Below, in pieces: positions 33,823-43,133 of a stretch of DNA of 64,000 nucleotides. A program made the position numbers and the translations under genes. Under the pieces are notes generated by a model. It was not told the origin of the DNA. It did no database searches and saw only the letters and a list, made by a program, of their open reading frames with translations. The stretch is from Aestuariibius insulae (GTDB lineage Bacteria; Pseudomonadota; Alphaproteobacteria; Rhodobacterales; Rhodobacteraceae), in contig NZ_JBFONW020000001.1 in NCBI RefSeq assembly GCF_040783535.2, positions 558,001 to 622,000 of the forward strand, read 5' to 3'. Position 1 is the first letter of the stretch. Each line of letters opens with the position of its first letter.

Positions 33823-35751
33823 ATGGTAACTGCGCAGAAAGTCGATCAGTCGGGAGATCCAGAGGACGTCGTTGACGAACTCGAACCCGGCACGAAGCTC
33901 ATGCATGGGCAATATACGATCGAGTGCTTCCTGAACGCAGGCGGCTTCGGCATCACCTACCTCGCGCGTGATAGCCTGGACCGGAAGATCGTCATCAAGG
34001 AATGCTTTCCGGGTGCCTTCTGCCGCCGCAGCCGCGCCATCGTGCAGGCCCGCTCCCGCGCGCATCAGTCCGAACTGAAATCCATCGTCAAGCTTTTCGT
34101 CCAGGAGGCGCGCAGCCTCGCTAAGCTGGACCACCCGAACATCGTCGGCGTCCACCAGGTGTTCGAGGATAACGACACCGCCTACATGGCGCTCGATTTC
34201 GTCGAAGGTCCGGACATGCTCGACCGGATCGAGGATTCGTCAGACCCGCTCAGCCCGGCCGAGATCGAGGATATCCTCCGCCAGCTCCTCGATGCCGTGG
34301 GCTTCATCCACAGCCAGGAGATGCTGCACCGCGACATCTCCCCCGATAACATCCTGCTGGACAACAACCGCAAGCCGGTCCTCATCGACTTCGGCGCCGC
34401 CCGCGAACAGGCGACCAAGGCGACGCGCGTGCTGTCTGCCATGCGCGTGGTCAAGGACGGCTATTCCCCTCAGGAATTCTACATCGCTGGCAGCGAGCAG
34501 GGCCCGTGGAGCGATCTTTACGCCCTCGGCGCGTCGTTCTACCACGTCATCACCGGCGAGGTTCCGTCCAACAGCCAGGCCCGCCTCGCGGCCATCGCCT
34601 CGGGCGACGCCGACCCCTACGAGCCTCTCGTGGGACGGTTCGACGACTACCCCGAGCCTGTCCTCGCATCCATCGACAAGGCGCTCGCCGTTCTTCCCAA
34701 GAAGCGGCTACAATCGGTCAAGGACTGGATCCGTATGATGGACGGGGAAGAAGCGATCGTGCTTCCCCTCGCTTCGGACCAGCCCGCCGACGCTGGCGCA
34801 CCCAAGGCCCAGGCCGAAAAGCCTGCCCCAGAGCCGGAGAAGGTATCTCCTCTTGCGTTTGTCGCCGATCTGCCGCGTCCCGTTCTCATGGCCTCTGTCG
34901 CTGCCATCGCGCTGATCGCCATCGGCGGCATTGCCCTGACCCAGTTCGGGGATAGCGAAGCTCCGCCGGTCCAGCCTGCCCCTGCCGTCGAATCCGCTCC
35001 AGCCCCGGCTGCCGTCGAAACCGCTCCCGTCGACGCTGCCGCGATAGAGCAACCCGCTCCCGCCACGCCCGCACCCGCCCCGGCTGCAGAACCCGAGGCG
35101 GCGTCAAGCCAGGCCGCGCCCGAACAGTCGGCCATCACCATCCTGGCCCCCGAACCGGACGCCAGCGCAGCTGCGCCGCAGCCCGCGACATCTCCTATCG
35201 AGGGCAGGTGGGGCGTCGTCCTCCCGTTCGAGCTTGCAGGCGACAATGTGGTGTCCGAACTGCGTGCTTCTGCTCCGGACTGGGCATCTGTCGGGCAGCG
35301 GATCGTCTCCTTCAACGGGATCGCCCTGGGCAACAACACCCCGCTGGCCCCCGCGATTGCAGAAACGATCGCCCTCGCGGACCAGTCCGAGACGTCCGTC
35401 AAACTGGGCGTTCAGGACCCCTCCGGGCAGGCCCTGTCGAACGACACCGTCCTGCCGGTGGTCTACGAAACCTCCATCTACGACGCAGCGCGCTTCCAAT
35501 CGCGCTTCGACGGGGAGACATGGATCACAACGGTCACGGCCCTCTCAGAAGGGATCGAAACCGATCTTGCCGTGGGGGACGTTCTCGTCGCCTACATGCC
35601 GACTAATCGTCGGATCACCGAGCCCGAAGCGGTCGAGTCCATCGCAAAGCGCGAACTCTCGTCCTCGCTCGACCGGCTTACTTTTGCAGTTCAACGCGAG
35701 GGCTCCATGTGGGTGGCGTCGCTAAATATTCCGAAAGGCGCTATTGAGTAG
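33823..35751 (+). CDS. Membrane-anchored Ser/Thr protein kinase with C-terminal extracytoplasmic domain
   Basis: 642 residues. The Hanks-type kinase domain spans about 30-310, with glycine loop NAGGFGITY (38-46), K59, the helix-C glutamate E95, catalytic HRDISPDNILLD (169-180) and DFG (189-191). A transmembrane helix lies at about 355-373. The following P/A-rich linker (380-455) leads to a C-terminal domain of about 180 residues, possibly PDZ-like, outside the cytoplasm. The start ATG at 33823 has GGA 6 nt upstream. It opens a cluster with FHA, PP2C and GTPase genes, so it should phosphorylate one of those. Whether it senses an extracellular signal through the C-terminal domain is inference. 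Confidence 0.88.
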   Translation: MVTAQKVDQSGDPEDVVDELEPGTKLMHGQYTIECFLNAGGFGITYLARDSLDRKIVIKECFPGAFCRRSRAIVQARSRAHQSELKSIVKLFVQEARSLAKLDHPNIVGVHQVFEDNDTAYMALDFVEGPDMLDRIEDSSDPLSPAEIEDILRQLLDAVGFIHSQEMLHRDISPDNILLDNNRKPVLIDFGAAREQATKATRVLSAMRVVKDGYSPQEFYIAGSEQGPWSDLYALGASFYHVITGEVPSNSQARLAAIASGDADPYEPLVGRFDDYPEPVLASIDKALAVLPKKRLQSVKDWIRMMDGEEAIVLPLASDQPADAGAPKAQAEKPAPEPEKVSPLAFVADLPRPVLMASVAAIALIAIGGIALTQFGDSEAPPVQPAPAVESAPAPAAVETAPVDAAAIEQPAPATPAPAPAAEPEAASSQAAPEQSAITILAPEPDASAAAPQPATSPIEGRWGVVLPFELAGDNVVSELRASAPDWASVGQRIVSFNGIALGNNTPLAPAIAETIALADQSETSVKLGVQDPSGQALSNDTVLPVVYETSIYDAARFQSRFDGETWITTVTALSEGIETDLAVGDVLVAYMPTNRRITEPEAVESIAKRELSSSLDRLTFAVQREGSMWVASLNIPKGAIE

Positions 35752-35811
35752 TATGGTCCGGGATCCCCAAAGATCACGTCCCGACCCCGCTCAGTCAGAG
35801 GAGATGTAACG

Positions 35812-36642
35812 ATGAAGTTCATTCGCCAGTTGATCGCCAAGAAGTCGTCGCCCAAAAAGGATGTCGACGACAGCGCGATGTCGCGTCGGCTCGAACCGCA
35901 GGCTCATCCGACTGTTCGCGTGCCTCCGCACACGACAATCCCGCCATTCGTGGGCGAGCAGAAGTCGACCGAGGTCATCGGCAAGGTCAGCGCCGAAGTT
36001 CAGGACGACAAGCCTGCCGCACCCGTCGCGCCCGCCCCGGTCAACATCTGGGACATGGACGGCGAGGAAAGCGATGCCCTGCCCGAGCCGACCTCGGCCG
36101 CGTCTGCGCAGGATACCGTCAGCATTCCCGAACCCATTGCAGGCCGCAGCCGCCGCAGGCCGGGCCGCGCCAAGACACGTCTCATCGGGTTCGAAAAGTC
36201 CACGACCGATGTCGTCGATCTCTTCGATCCAGAAAGCACCGTCCGTGTCACCCAGCGCGCGACCTTCCCGGTCGGATGGGTCGTCGTCACCGATGGTCCT
36301 GGCCGCGGCGAATCCTTCGCGCTCTATTCCGGGATGAGCCAGATCGGACGCGGTGAAGATCAGACCGTTCAGCTTGATTTTGGCGATACCGCCATCTCGC
36401 GTACCAACCACGCTGCCATCGTCTACGATTCGGAAACGCACAAGTTTCTGCTCGGCCATGGCGGCAAATCGAACATCGTTCGCCTGAACGATGCCCCCGT
36501 CGTCAGCACCGAACCGCTGACCGACGGCGACTCCATCAAAATCGGGGACACGACGCTGCGTTTCGTCGGCCTCTGCAACGAGACTTTCAACTGGTCCGAC
36601 AAGCCAGACTCCAAGGAGAGCGACGATGTGGCGATCGCCTGA
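35812..36642 (+). CDS. FHA-domain protein, likely phosphothreonine reader of the cluster
   Basis: 276 residues. The C-terminal FHA domain (about 155-255) has its binding residues: R180 in SQIGRGED, S196 and H200 in ISRTNHA, and N226. The long N-terminal part (1-145) is disordered-looking, basic near the start and rich in P, A and T; the threonines near KSTTDVVDLFD (129-139) resemble kinase targets. GAGGAG precedes the ATG. It overlaps the phosphatase gene by 17 nt. It probably binds a phosphorylated partner, such as the kinase tail or a GTPase. Confidence 0.85.
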   Translation: MKFIRQLIAKKSSPKKDVDDSAMSRRLEPQAHPTVRVPPHTTIPPFVGEQKSTEVIGKVSAEVQDDKPAAPVAPAPVNIWDMDGEESDALPEPTSAASAQDTVSIPEPIAGRSRRRPGRAKTRLIGFEKSTTDVVDLFDPESTVRVTQRATFPVGWVVVTDGPGRGESFALYSGMSQIGRGEDQTVQLDFGDTAISRTNHAAIVYDSETHKFLLGHGGKSNIVRLNDAPVVSTEPLTDGDSIKIGDTTLRFVGLCNETFNWSDKPDSKESDDVAIA

Positions 36643-37879
36643 ACCCCGCTTTGATGTCGCCTCGGCGATAGCCCAGGGCGGACGTGACTACCAAGAAGAC
36701 GCCATCATCACCGACTTCCCGTTCGGTGCCGATACCGGTCTGGCCGTCCTGGCCGACGGTATGGGAGGGCATGCCGCCGGTGATGTGGCCAGCAAGATCG
36801 TCGTGACCGAGGTCTTCAGCGAGCTGAAGTTCCAAAGCGCGAACCTCTTCCAGCTGGAACACCAAATCCCGGACATGATGACCGAGGCGGCGACGATCGC
36901 GAATGATTGCGTCCGCAGCCACGTTCAGGAAAATCCCGAAACGCGCGGGATGGGCGCCACGCTCGTCTCCCTCGTTCTGGTCGAGAACCGCATGTACTGG
37001 ATGTCGATCGGGGATTCCCCGCTCTATCACTACCGCAGCGGCAAGATGAGCCAACTGAACGAGGACCATTCGATGGCCCCTCAGATCGACTTCATGGTCC
37101 AGTCCGGCCTGCTCGATCCCGAAACTGGTAAAAATCATCCGGACCGCAACTGCCTGACCTCGGTCATTCTCGGTGAGAAGGTCGCGCGCAGTGACTGCCC
37201 GAAAAAGCCGTTCGAGCTCAAGCTGGGCGATATCGTCGTCGTCTCCAGCGACGGTCTGCAATATCTCGAGGAAGCCAAGATCGAGAAGATCCTCCACCGC
37301 TACCGTCGCCGCCGCAGCGCGGAGATTGCAGGCTACCTGCTCGAGGCGCTCGATGGTCTGGCCGATCCCGATCAGGACAATATCTCTTTCTCGGTCATCA
37401 AGATGAACCACATGAAACCGACCGAGCAAAAGGTCGCGCCCAAGCCCATCGATTATGTCGAGGCCAGCGCCGCAACCACGCGTCTCGTCACGCCCGAGGT
37501 CGCGATCAAGGTCGATCCCGAGGCCCCGATCGAGCGGAAGGTTCAGACCCCGCCTGTCTTTGCCTCCAACGCATCAGAGCCAACCGGCAAGGCCCCACCG
37601 ATCCAGGTCCCTCCCGTCTCGGCCCCCCCGCCCGAGGCGAAAGAAGAGGCCGCAAGCGACAATGCCGCTGAAGAGCCCGAGCCCGCAGAGGCCGAGGCAA
37701 GCACCGAAGTCCAGTCCAAAGAGCCAGCCGCTTCCGGCGATGCGCCTGTACCTGCACCGACGACCGAAGCAACCGAGGCTCCGGCCGCGGAGACATCGGC
37801 GAGTGACGAGCCGGTAAGCGACGAGGACGTCATCCAGTCCGAAGAGGCCCCGCTGCGCGTGGCCGGAGGAACTAAATGA
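36626..37879 (+). CDS. PP2C-type protein phosphatase with long P/A/E-rich tail
   Basis: 417 residues. The catalytic domain (about 1-260) has the metal-binding residues of PP2C: ED at 24-25, D44 in ADGMGGH, GMGAT at 108-112, D130, D209 in SSDG and D251 in DQDN. It removes phosphate from Ser/Thr and should oppose the kinase encoded upstream. Residues 261-417 form a disordered tail rich in P, A and E. AAGGAG precedes the ATG, which lies inside the end of the FHA gene. It overlaps the next gene by an ATGA. Confidence 0.88.
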   Translation: MWRSPEPRFDVASAIAQGGRDYQEDAIITDFPFGADTGLAVLADGMGGHAAGDVASKIVVTEVFSELKFQSANLFQLEHQIPDMMTEAATIANDCVRSHVQENPETRGMGATLVSLVLVENRMYWMSIGDSPLYHYRSGKMSQLNEDHSMAPQIDFMVQSGLLDPETGKNHPDRNCLTSVILGEKVARSDCPKKPFELKLGDIVVVSSDGLQYLEEAKIEKILHRYRRRRSAEIAGYLLEALDGLADPDQDNISFSVIKMNHMKPTEQKVAPKPIDYVEASAATTRLVTPEVAIKVDPEAPIERKVQTPPVFASNASEPTGKAPPIQVPPVSAPPPEAKEEAASDNAAEEPEPAEAEASTEVQSKEPAASGDAPVPAPTTEATEAPAAETSASDEPVSDEDVIQSEEAPLRVAGGTK

Positions 37880-39330
37880 GCGCAGCCAGATCCGAACAGG
37901 ACATCTGCGCAGCCCTCGACAAGGGGATACAGACCGGGATCTTTCCTGATCCCGTCGCCGAACAGGCGAAGCTTTACCTGATGCACCTGCGGGACCCTGT
38001 CCGGCTGTCGGTCATGGGCCTGCCCGGCACCGGAAAATCCACGCTGACGAACTTCCTGACCGGCGCCTCCGTGGTTCCCGAAGGCATCCGCCTGCCAAGC
38101 CTCTGGGTCGTCCGGGGCGAGCGCAATCGCGCGATCTGCACCCTGCGCGACGGCACCGAAGAGGTCATCGAACCCATCGATGCAGGCGAGATCGCCGCCT
38201 GTGCGCCCGTCTTCGTTCGCCTCGAAATGCGGCTTCCTGCGCTCGACAAGATCTCAGTGCTCGAGGTCGTCATGGGCCCGGAGATCTCCGACCGCCGCCG
38301 CGCCCTTGGCTGGGCCGCGCGCCGCACCGATATCGCGATCTGGTGTTCCCAGGCCTTCGATCATGAGGAACAAGAGCTTTGGTCCACCATGCCGGACCGA
38401 ATCAAAGACCACGCGTTCCTCGTTATCAGCAAGGCCGATGAGCTTGCATCCTCAGGCATCCTGCAGGACCGCCTCGCCGATCTCGGCGCGACAGCGGCCG
38501 AAGACTTCCAGGGGATCTATCCGATTGCGACGCTTCAGGCACTGGACGCCCGCGCGCCCGACGGATCTGTCGACAAAGCCAAGCTCACATCGAGCGGGGG
38601 GCGCGCCCTGATCGGAGCCATCCTCCGGATCGTGGAACAGGGCCGGCAGTCGGCCCTCGACAATGCGGGCATCCTGCTGCGCCAGTATCAGGACGCCCTG
38701 TCCCGGGCGATCGCTCCGACCCCCGCACCGCCTCCGGCGGCGGCAACCCCGATGCCCGAGCCGGATCCGGAGCCTGAGGCGGACGAGGAGAAAAGCAAAA
38801 CGCTCGATCCCCGGACCCGCAGACGCCCGCGTCAAAAGTCGGACCTTCGGATGCTGCTGCGCATCGCCGATCAGGTTCAGGTCGCCCAACCGGTCGAAGA
38901 GCCGGCGCCGGAGCCTGAGCCCGAGGACGAACCGGCCCCTGAAATCGAGGTCGCCGCCGAGACCAAGGAAGATGCATCCCCCTCCAACGTGGTTGAACTG
39001 CATCCCGAGACCCGCGAAGCCTTCGAAAAGGCGGTGGGCTATCTGGCGAACAAGGGGCAGGAGTTGGCCGAGGAACTCCCCAAGATGGGACCGGCCGCGC
39101 CGAAATGGATCATCGACGAGACGATCGAGATCGCGAATGAACTGGTCGATCAACTGGGCATGCTCGGCATGCATGACGATCCTGCCTTGGCGAAAGCTGC
39201 CGAGATGTCGTTCGATGCTGCCGACCTCCTCCAGTTGATGCAGATCGAAAAAGAGGATAATGCAGCGGTCGAAGCACTCGCTGTCCTGCTGCAGATGAAG
39301 CGCGAATTCGAGTCGCGGCTGGCCGCCTGA
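37876..39330 (+). CDS. P-loop GTPase with C-terminal helical domain
   Basis: 484 residues. The P-loop GLPGTGKST (48-56) and a G4-like SKADE (185-189) mark a GTPase of the dynamin-like or Era-like type; a clear G3 (DxxG) is not obvious, the stretch LEVVMGPEISD standing in its place. A P/E-rich linker (about 280-370) separates the G domain from a helical C-terminal domain (about 385-484). GGAGG precedes the ATG. Lack of a standard DxxG may mean altered hydrolysis. The gene is coupled to the phosphatase gene. Confidence 0.75.
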   Translation: MSAARSEQDICAALDKGIQTGIFPDPVAEQAKLYLMHLRDPVRLSVMGLPGTGKSTLTNFLTGASVVPEGIRLPSLWVVRGERNRAICTLRDGTEEVIEPIDAGEIAACAPVFVRLEMRLPALDKISVLEVVMGPEISDRRRALGWAARRTDIAIWCSQAFDHEEQELWSTMPDRIKDHAFLVISKADELASSGILQDRLADLGATAAEDFQGIYPIATLQALDARAPDGSVDKAKLTSSGGRALIGAILRIVEQGRQSALDNAGILLRQYQDALSRAIAPTPAPPPAAATPMPEPDPEPEADEEKSKTLDPRTRRRPRQKSDLRMLLRIADQVQVAQPVEEPAPEPEPEDEPAPEIEVAAETKEDASPSNVVELHPETREAFEKAVGYLANKGQELAEELPKMGPAAPKWIIDETIEIANELVDQLGMLGMHDDPALAKAAEMSFDAADLLQLMQIEKEDNAAVEALAVLLQMKREFESRLAA

Positions 39331-39498
39331 ACGTTGCGTCCCAGAAGACGCGGATGGCCGCGCAGACATAATCTTGCCACGTTTAAGCCTTGTTTTTCTT
39401 GAAAAAAGAGGCGATTAACCGGGCTGATCAAGGTTTTGTCGTTCGTCGTTCACGAATCGGTAGGCCATTTGCCACTAAGATCGAGGATGGAGCAGAAA

Positions 39499-41586
39499 AT
39501 GAAAGACCTGAGCCAGCCACAAGCGATGGATATCGTAAAGCCGAAGGCCAAGCCGCAGACAGCTCTGCTGTCGATTGGGCTCGATAAACTCGAGGATTTC
39601 CGCGCCGAGATCGCCGATCTCGAGGATACGCTCAGCACGATTGCCGAAATCGGCGGTGAGGACGTGTCGAAGAAGACGCGCAAATTGTCGCGGACCCTCA
39701 GAAGCATCGAGCCCAGTATCGCGATGATCGGCCAGATTAAGGCGGGTAAGACCTCGCTCGTCAATGCCATGATCGGTCGCCCCGACTTCCTGCCTGCGGA
39801 CGTCAACCCGTGGACCTCGGTCGTCACCTCGCTGCACATGAACGCCCCCGAATCCGAGGACAGCCCGATGGCGTCCTTCCAGTTCTTCGACCGGAACGAG
39901 TGGGATCACCTTGTCGAAAACGGTGGCCGCCTGGGCGAGCTGTCGAGCCGCGCCGGCGCGGATGAAGAGCTTGAAAAGGTCCGCCAGCAGATCGCCTATA
40001 TGCGCGAAAAAACCAAGGAACGTTTGGGCCGTAAATTCGAACTCCTTCTCGGTCAGAAACACGATTACGGCCATATCGACGAGGCGCTCGTCCAGCGCTA
40101 CGTCTGCATGGGCGACGATTTCGACGAGGAAAGCATCCGCGACCAGCAGGGCCGCTTCGCCGACATCACCAAGTCCGCCGACCTCTATCTCGAGCAGGAC
40201 GAATTCCCGATCCCGCTTTGCTTCCGCGACACCCCGGGTGTGAACGACACGTTCATGATGCGCGAGCAGGTGACGATCAACGCCCTGCGCGACAGCCGCA
40301 TCTGCGTCGTGGTCCTCTCCGCCCACCAGGCGCTGACCTCGATGGACATGGCGCTTATGCGTCTCATCTCGAACATCAAGGCGCGCGAGGTCGTGATCTT
40401 CGTCAACCGGATCGACGAGCTGTCAGAGCCGAGCACCCAGATCCTTGAGATCCGCGAAAGCATCCTCGAAACGCTCGCCGCCAATGACGGTCCGGACAAC
40501 CCGGAAATCGTCTTCGGCAGCGCCTACTGGGCCAATATGGCCGTCTCCGGCGACCTGCACGAGATCGTCGATGACAGCGCCAATGCGATGTTCAACTGGG
40601 CAGAGGTCATGCTCGGCGATGCCGCCGCCAGCCTTTCGCCCGCCGAGCTGGTCTGGCAGCTTTCCGGCATCCCGCACCTCTTCGACGCGCTGTCCGAACG
40701 CGTGATTGAAGGGCCGGGCCGCGACGTGCTGGAAAACGTGCGCAAGAGCGCGCTCAACGTGGTCAACGGTCTCATGACGTCGTCCAAGGTCGTCTCCATG
40801 CGGCTCGAAAGCGATACGATTGCCCCGCTGGACAAGACCGCGCTCAAAGAGCGGCTCGACCTGATCGAGGCGAACGCCATCAAGGTCCTGCACGAGCGGC
40901 TCGATACTGTCTTCGCGCAATTCTCCAGCCGGATCGATCAGTCGCACAAGCGCTTCCTCGACCGCGCGCTCGAATCGCTGATCACGCATCTGGAAACCCA
41001 TGGCGAGAACGAGCTGTGGCAATACAGCCCCAACGGCCTTCGGATGCTCCTGCGCTCCAGCTATCAGGTGCTCCGCCGCAACTACACAGCCACCTGTGAA
41101 AAGGTCTTCTCCGAAGCCGCCTTCGACGCCGCCGCGACCTACAAGGACGTCTGCGGCGTCTCGGTCGAAGGGTTCGCGATCTCTCCCCCCAGCGCTCCGC
41201 CCGTTCCCGCACCCGTTTCGCTGGGCCAGACCATCGCGCTCGATCTGCAGACGGCGTGGTGGAAAGGCTGGTGGCAGCGCCGCAAGGGCTACCGCGCCTT
41301 CGCCGAAAGCTTCTACGAGCTGATCGAAGCTGAAACCTCGCCCATCGTCGAAGAGCTCAAGCAGAAACAGACCGAGGAAATTCGCCAGGCCGCCTATGAG
41401 GTCCTGAACGATTTCATCGACGAACAGCGCGAAATCCTGATGGATATCAGCAACAAGGCCGATGTCAGCTTGGACGAGCTCAACAGCCTTTTCGGCGTCA
41501 CCGCCCAGCAGGAGCGGGACGAACTTCTCGGCATCATGTACGAGGAACTGGGCGGCGTTCAGGCCGAAGAACAAGCCGAGGCCTGA
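39499..41586 (+). CDS. Large dynamin-like GTPase
   Basis: 695 residues with start at the ATG at 39499, since GGAG lies 6 nt upstream; other in-frame starts exist at 39436 and 39487. G1 is GQIKAGKTS (78-86), G2 probably near T106, G3 is DTPG (244-247), and G4 is NRID (303-306). A long insertion between G1 and G3 and a helical C-terminal half (about 420-690), including a strongly hydrophobic and aromatic stretch near 585-610, resemble bacterial dynamin-like proteins that act on membranes. It is followed after 3 nt by a smaller GTPase. Confidence 0.83.
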   Translation: MKDLSQPQAMDIVKPKAKPQTALLSIGLDKLEDFRAEIADLEDTLSTIAEIGGEDVSKKTRKLSRTLRSIEPSIAMIGQIKAGKTSLVNAMIGRPDFLPADVNPWTSVVTSLHMNAPESEDSPMASFQFFDRNEWDHLVENGGRLGELSSRAGADEELEKVRQQIAYMREKTKERLGRKFELLLGQKHDYGHIDEALVQRYVCMGDDFDEESIRDQQGRFADITKSADLYLEQDEFPIPLCFRDTPGVNDTFMMREQVTINALRDSRICVVVLSAHQALTSMDMALMRLISNIKAREVVIFVNRIDELSEPSTQILEIRESILETLAANDGPDNPEIVFGSAYWANMAVSGDLHEIVDDSANAMFNWAEVMLGDAAASLSPAELVWQLSGIPHLFDALSERVIEGPGRDVLENVRKSALNVVNGLMTSSKVVSMRLESDTIAPLDKTALKERLDLIEANAIKVLHERLDTVFAQFSSRIDQSHKRFLDRALESLITHLETHGENELWQYSPNGLRMLLRSSYQVLRRNYTATCEKVFSEAAFDAAATYKDVCGVSVEGFAISPPSAPPVPAPVSLGQTIALDLQTAWWKGWWQRRKGYRAFAESFYELIEAETSPIVEELKQKQTEEIRQAAYEVLNDFIDEQREILMDISNKADVSLDELNSLFGVTAQQERDELLGIMYEELGGVQAEEQAEA

Positions 41587-41589
41587 TCG

Positions 41590-42648
41590 ATGAGCGATAC
41601 GGAGATGCAGACCATCGCGGACACGTCCAGCAGGAAGCGCAAACCGCGCATCGCCCTGATGGGAGAGTTCAGCGCCGGCAAAAGCACCCTCTCGAACCTC
41701 CTTCTCGGCGCGCGCCCTTTGCCCGAAAAGGTCACGGCGACCCGCCTGTCTCCCGTCTGGATCGCCCATGGCAACGATCCGGCCTATCGCGAGACTGTCG
41801 ACGGCGAGCTATACGAGGTCTCGCTCTCCGATATCGGGCAAATCCCGGTCGAGGAGACGCGCGTCATCCGCCTCTTTCTCGAGGCTGACATCCTCGAAGT
41901 CTGCGATCTGATCGATTTCCCCGGTATTTCCGACCCCAACATGTCCGCCGATGTCTGGCAGCGCATGTTGTCCGAAGTGGATGCCGTGCTCTGGTGCACC
42001 CACGCGACCCAAGCCTGGCGCCAAAGCGAGGCAGGCGTCTGGGAGACGATGCCAGTCAATGTCCGCGCCCGCAGCGCGCTGCTCATAACCCGCTGGGACA
42101 AGCTTCTGACCGACCGCGACCGCAACCGCGTCCTGGGCCGCGTCAAACGAGAGACCGACGGCCTGTTCGAAGCGGTCTTCCCGATCTCCCTGACCCAAGC
42201 CCTCGCCGCTGGCGAGGACGAGCAGAAATGGGCGGCCAGCGGTGCCAACGCCTTCGCCGACCACCTCATCGATCTGGTGATGCGCCTGACGGAGGTTGTC
42301 TCGCGGAGCGTCGCCCCCCTCTACGCGGCAGAGCCGCCAGAATCCCGGCTGCCCCCCACGCAAACCCGCCGGATCCAGCCGCTCAAGCAGTCCAAGCCCG
42401 GCGCGCTCAAAGCCGTCCGCGAGGAGGATATCGTCACGCCCCGCCGCGTTCGCGCAACCGGCGAGCGAACCGCCCGACCCCGGCGCGAGTCAGAGGATAC
42501 CGCCGGCGCTCTCAAGATCGGCGCCGAGGCACAAGAGCCCCCTCGCGAACGCCCGCAACGCCCATCGGCAGAGCTGTCGGGCCTTCGGTCCACATTTGCC
42601 GAAACCAGATCCGAAGACGACAGCGAAGCAGCCTCCAACGACAGGTGA
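41590..42648 (+). CDS. Second P-loop GTPase of the cluster
   Basis: 352 residues. G1 is GEFSAGKST (25-33), G3 is DFPG (109-112) and G4 is TRWDK (167-171); the G domain ends near residue 230. The C-terminal 110 residues are disordered-looking and rich in R, P, S and E. Relative to the large GTPase it lacks the helical extension, so it may be a regulatory or heterodimer partner. The 3-nt spacing with the preceding gene fits co-expression, as in paired bacterial dynamin-like proteins. Confidence 0.82.
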   Translation: MSDTEMQTIADTSSRKRKPRIALMGEFSAGKSTLSNLLLGARPLPEKVTATRLSPVWIAHGNDPAYRETVDGELYEVSLSDIGQIPVEETRVIRLFLEADILEVCDLIDFPGISDPNMSADVWQRMLSEVDAVLWCTHATQAWRQSEAGVWETMPVNVRARSALLITRWDKLLTDRDRNRVLGRVKRETDGLFEAVFPISLTQALAAGEDEQKWAASGANAFADHLIDLVMRLTEVVSRSVAPLYAAEPPESRLPPTQTRRIQPLKQSKPGALKAVREEDIVTPRRVRATGERTARPRRESEDTAGALKIGAEAQEPPRERPQRPSAELSGLRSTFAETRSEDDSEAASNDR

Positions 42649-42661
42649 CAGGGCCGGGGTT

Positions 42662-42680
42662 TCAAACGCCGTCCGTTTGA
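42662..42680. repeat. First stem-loop in the GTPase/roadblock-like gap
   Basis: TCAAACG (42662-42668) and CGTTTGA (42674-42680) form a perfect 7-bp stem around CCGTC, 13 nt after the stop of the second GTPase. Together with the next stem-loop it fills most of the 62-nt gap. It may stabilise or process the transcript. Confidence 0.5.
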
Positions 42681-42687
42681 CATATGC

Positions 42688-42706
42688 GAGGGGAGTAGAC
42701 CCCCTC
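42688..42706. repeat. Second stem-loop, just before the small downstream gene
   Basis: GAGGGG (42688-42693) pairs with CCCCTC (42701-42706) around a 7-nt loop. The purine-rich arm could serve as a ribosome-binding site that the stem would hide, 17 nt before the ATG at 42711 and 26 before the ATG at 42720; the spacing to either ATG is long, so this is only a possibility. Confidence 0.45.
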
Positions 42707-42710
42707 TGTA

Positions 42711-43100
42711 ATGGTATCCATGAGCATATCGGACGACCTTGACAGCTTGAGAGAGCAGTTCCCCGAATGCAGCGCCATCGCCTTTGCGGACCTGTCGGCC
42801 CGGATGGTCCTTGTCACGAGCAGCCGGAAAATCCTGCGCCAGGAAGCGCTCGACGCGTTATGCGCCGAGGCGTCGCTGCTATTCGAAGGGGCGGGCGGCA
42901 CCTCCGCGCTCTCTGTCACCGGCGACGTCTCCGACACGGCCGTCGTTGCAACGCCAGATGGAATCAATCTCTTTCTCCGGGCAACGGCCGAACCGGCCGA
43001 TCTGCTTTGCCTTCTTTGCAGCCCCGAGGTCGATACCGCGGGCCTCCTGGCCCAGGCGCGGCCCAGCCTCGACCGCATCAGCAGCGGCGAGGTGGGATGA
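42711..43100 (+). CDS. Small protein, possibly roadblock/LC7-like
   Basis: 129 residues. The order of predicted elements (a helix, two strands around IAFADLSARMVLVTSS, a helix near EALDALCAEASLLF, then strands with TAVVATPDGINLFLRAT and a final helix) is that of roadblock/LC7 proteins, which act as partners or GAPs of small GTPases such as MglA. The match is by fold impression only, without a signature motif. The start may be the ATG at 42711 or at 42720. Its place behind two GTPase genes supports the idea. Confidence 0.5.
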   Translation: MVSMSISDDLDSLREQFPECSAIAFADLSARMVLVTSSRKILRQEALDALCAEASLLFEGAGGTSALSVTGDVSDTAVVATPDGINLFLRATAEPADLLCLLCSPEVDTAGLLAQARPSLDRISSGEVG

Positions 43101-43133
43101 TGCGGCGCTTCACCTCCGGCCGGGTCTGATCCC

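Noticed and set aside
40423..41769. 448-codon open frame antisense to the dynamin-like GTPase genes
   Set aside because: Spans two well-supported genes in antisense and has no protein-like pattern.
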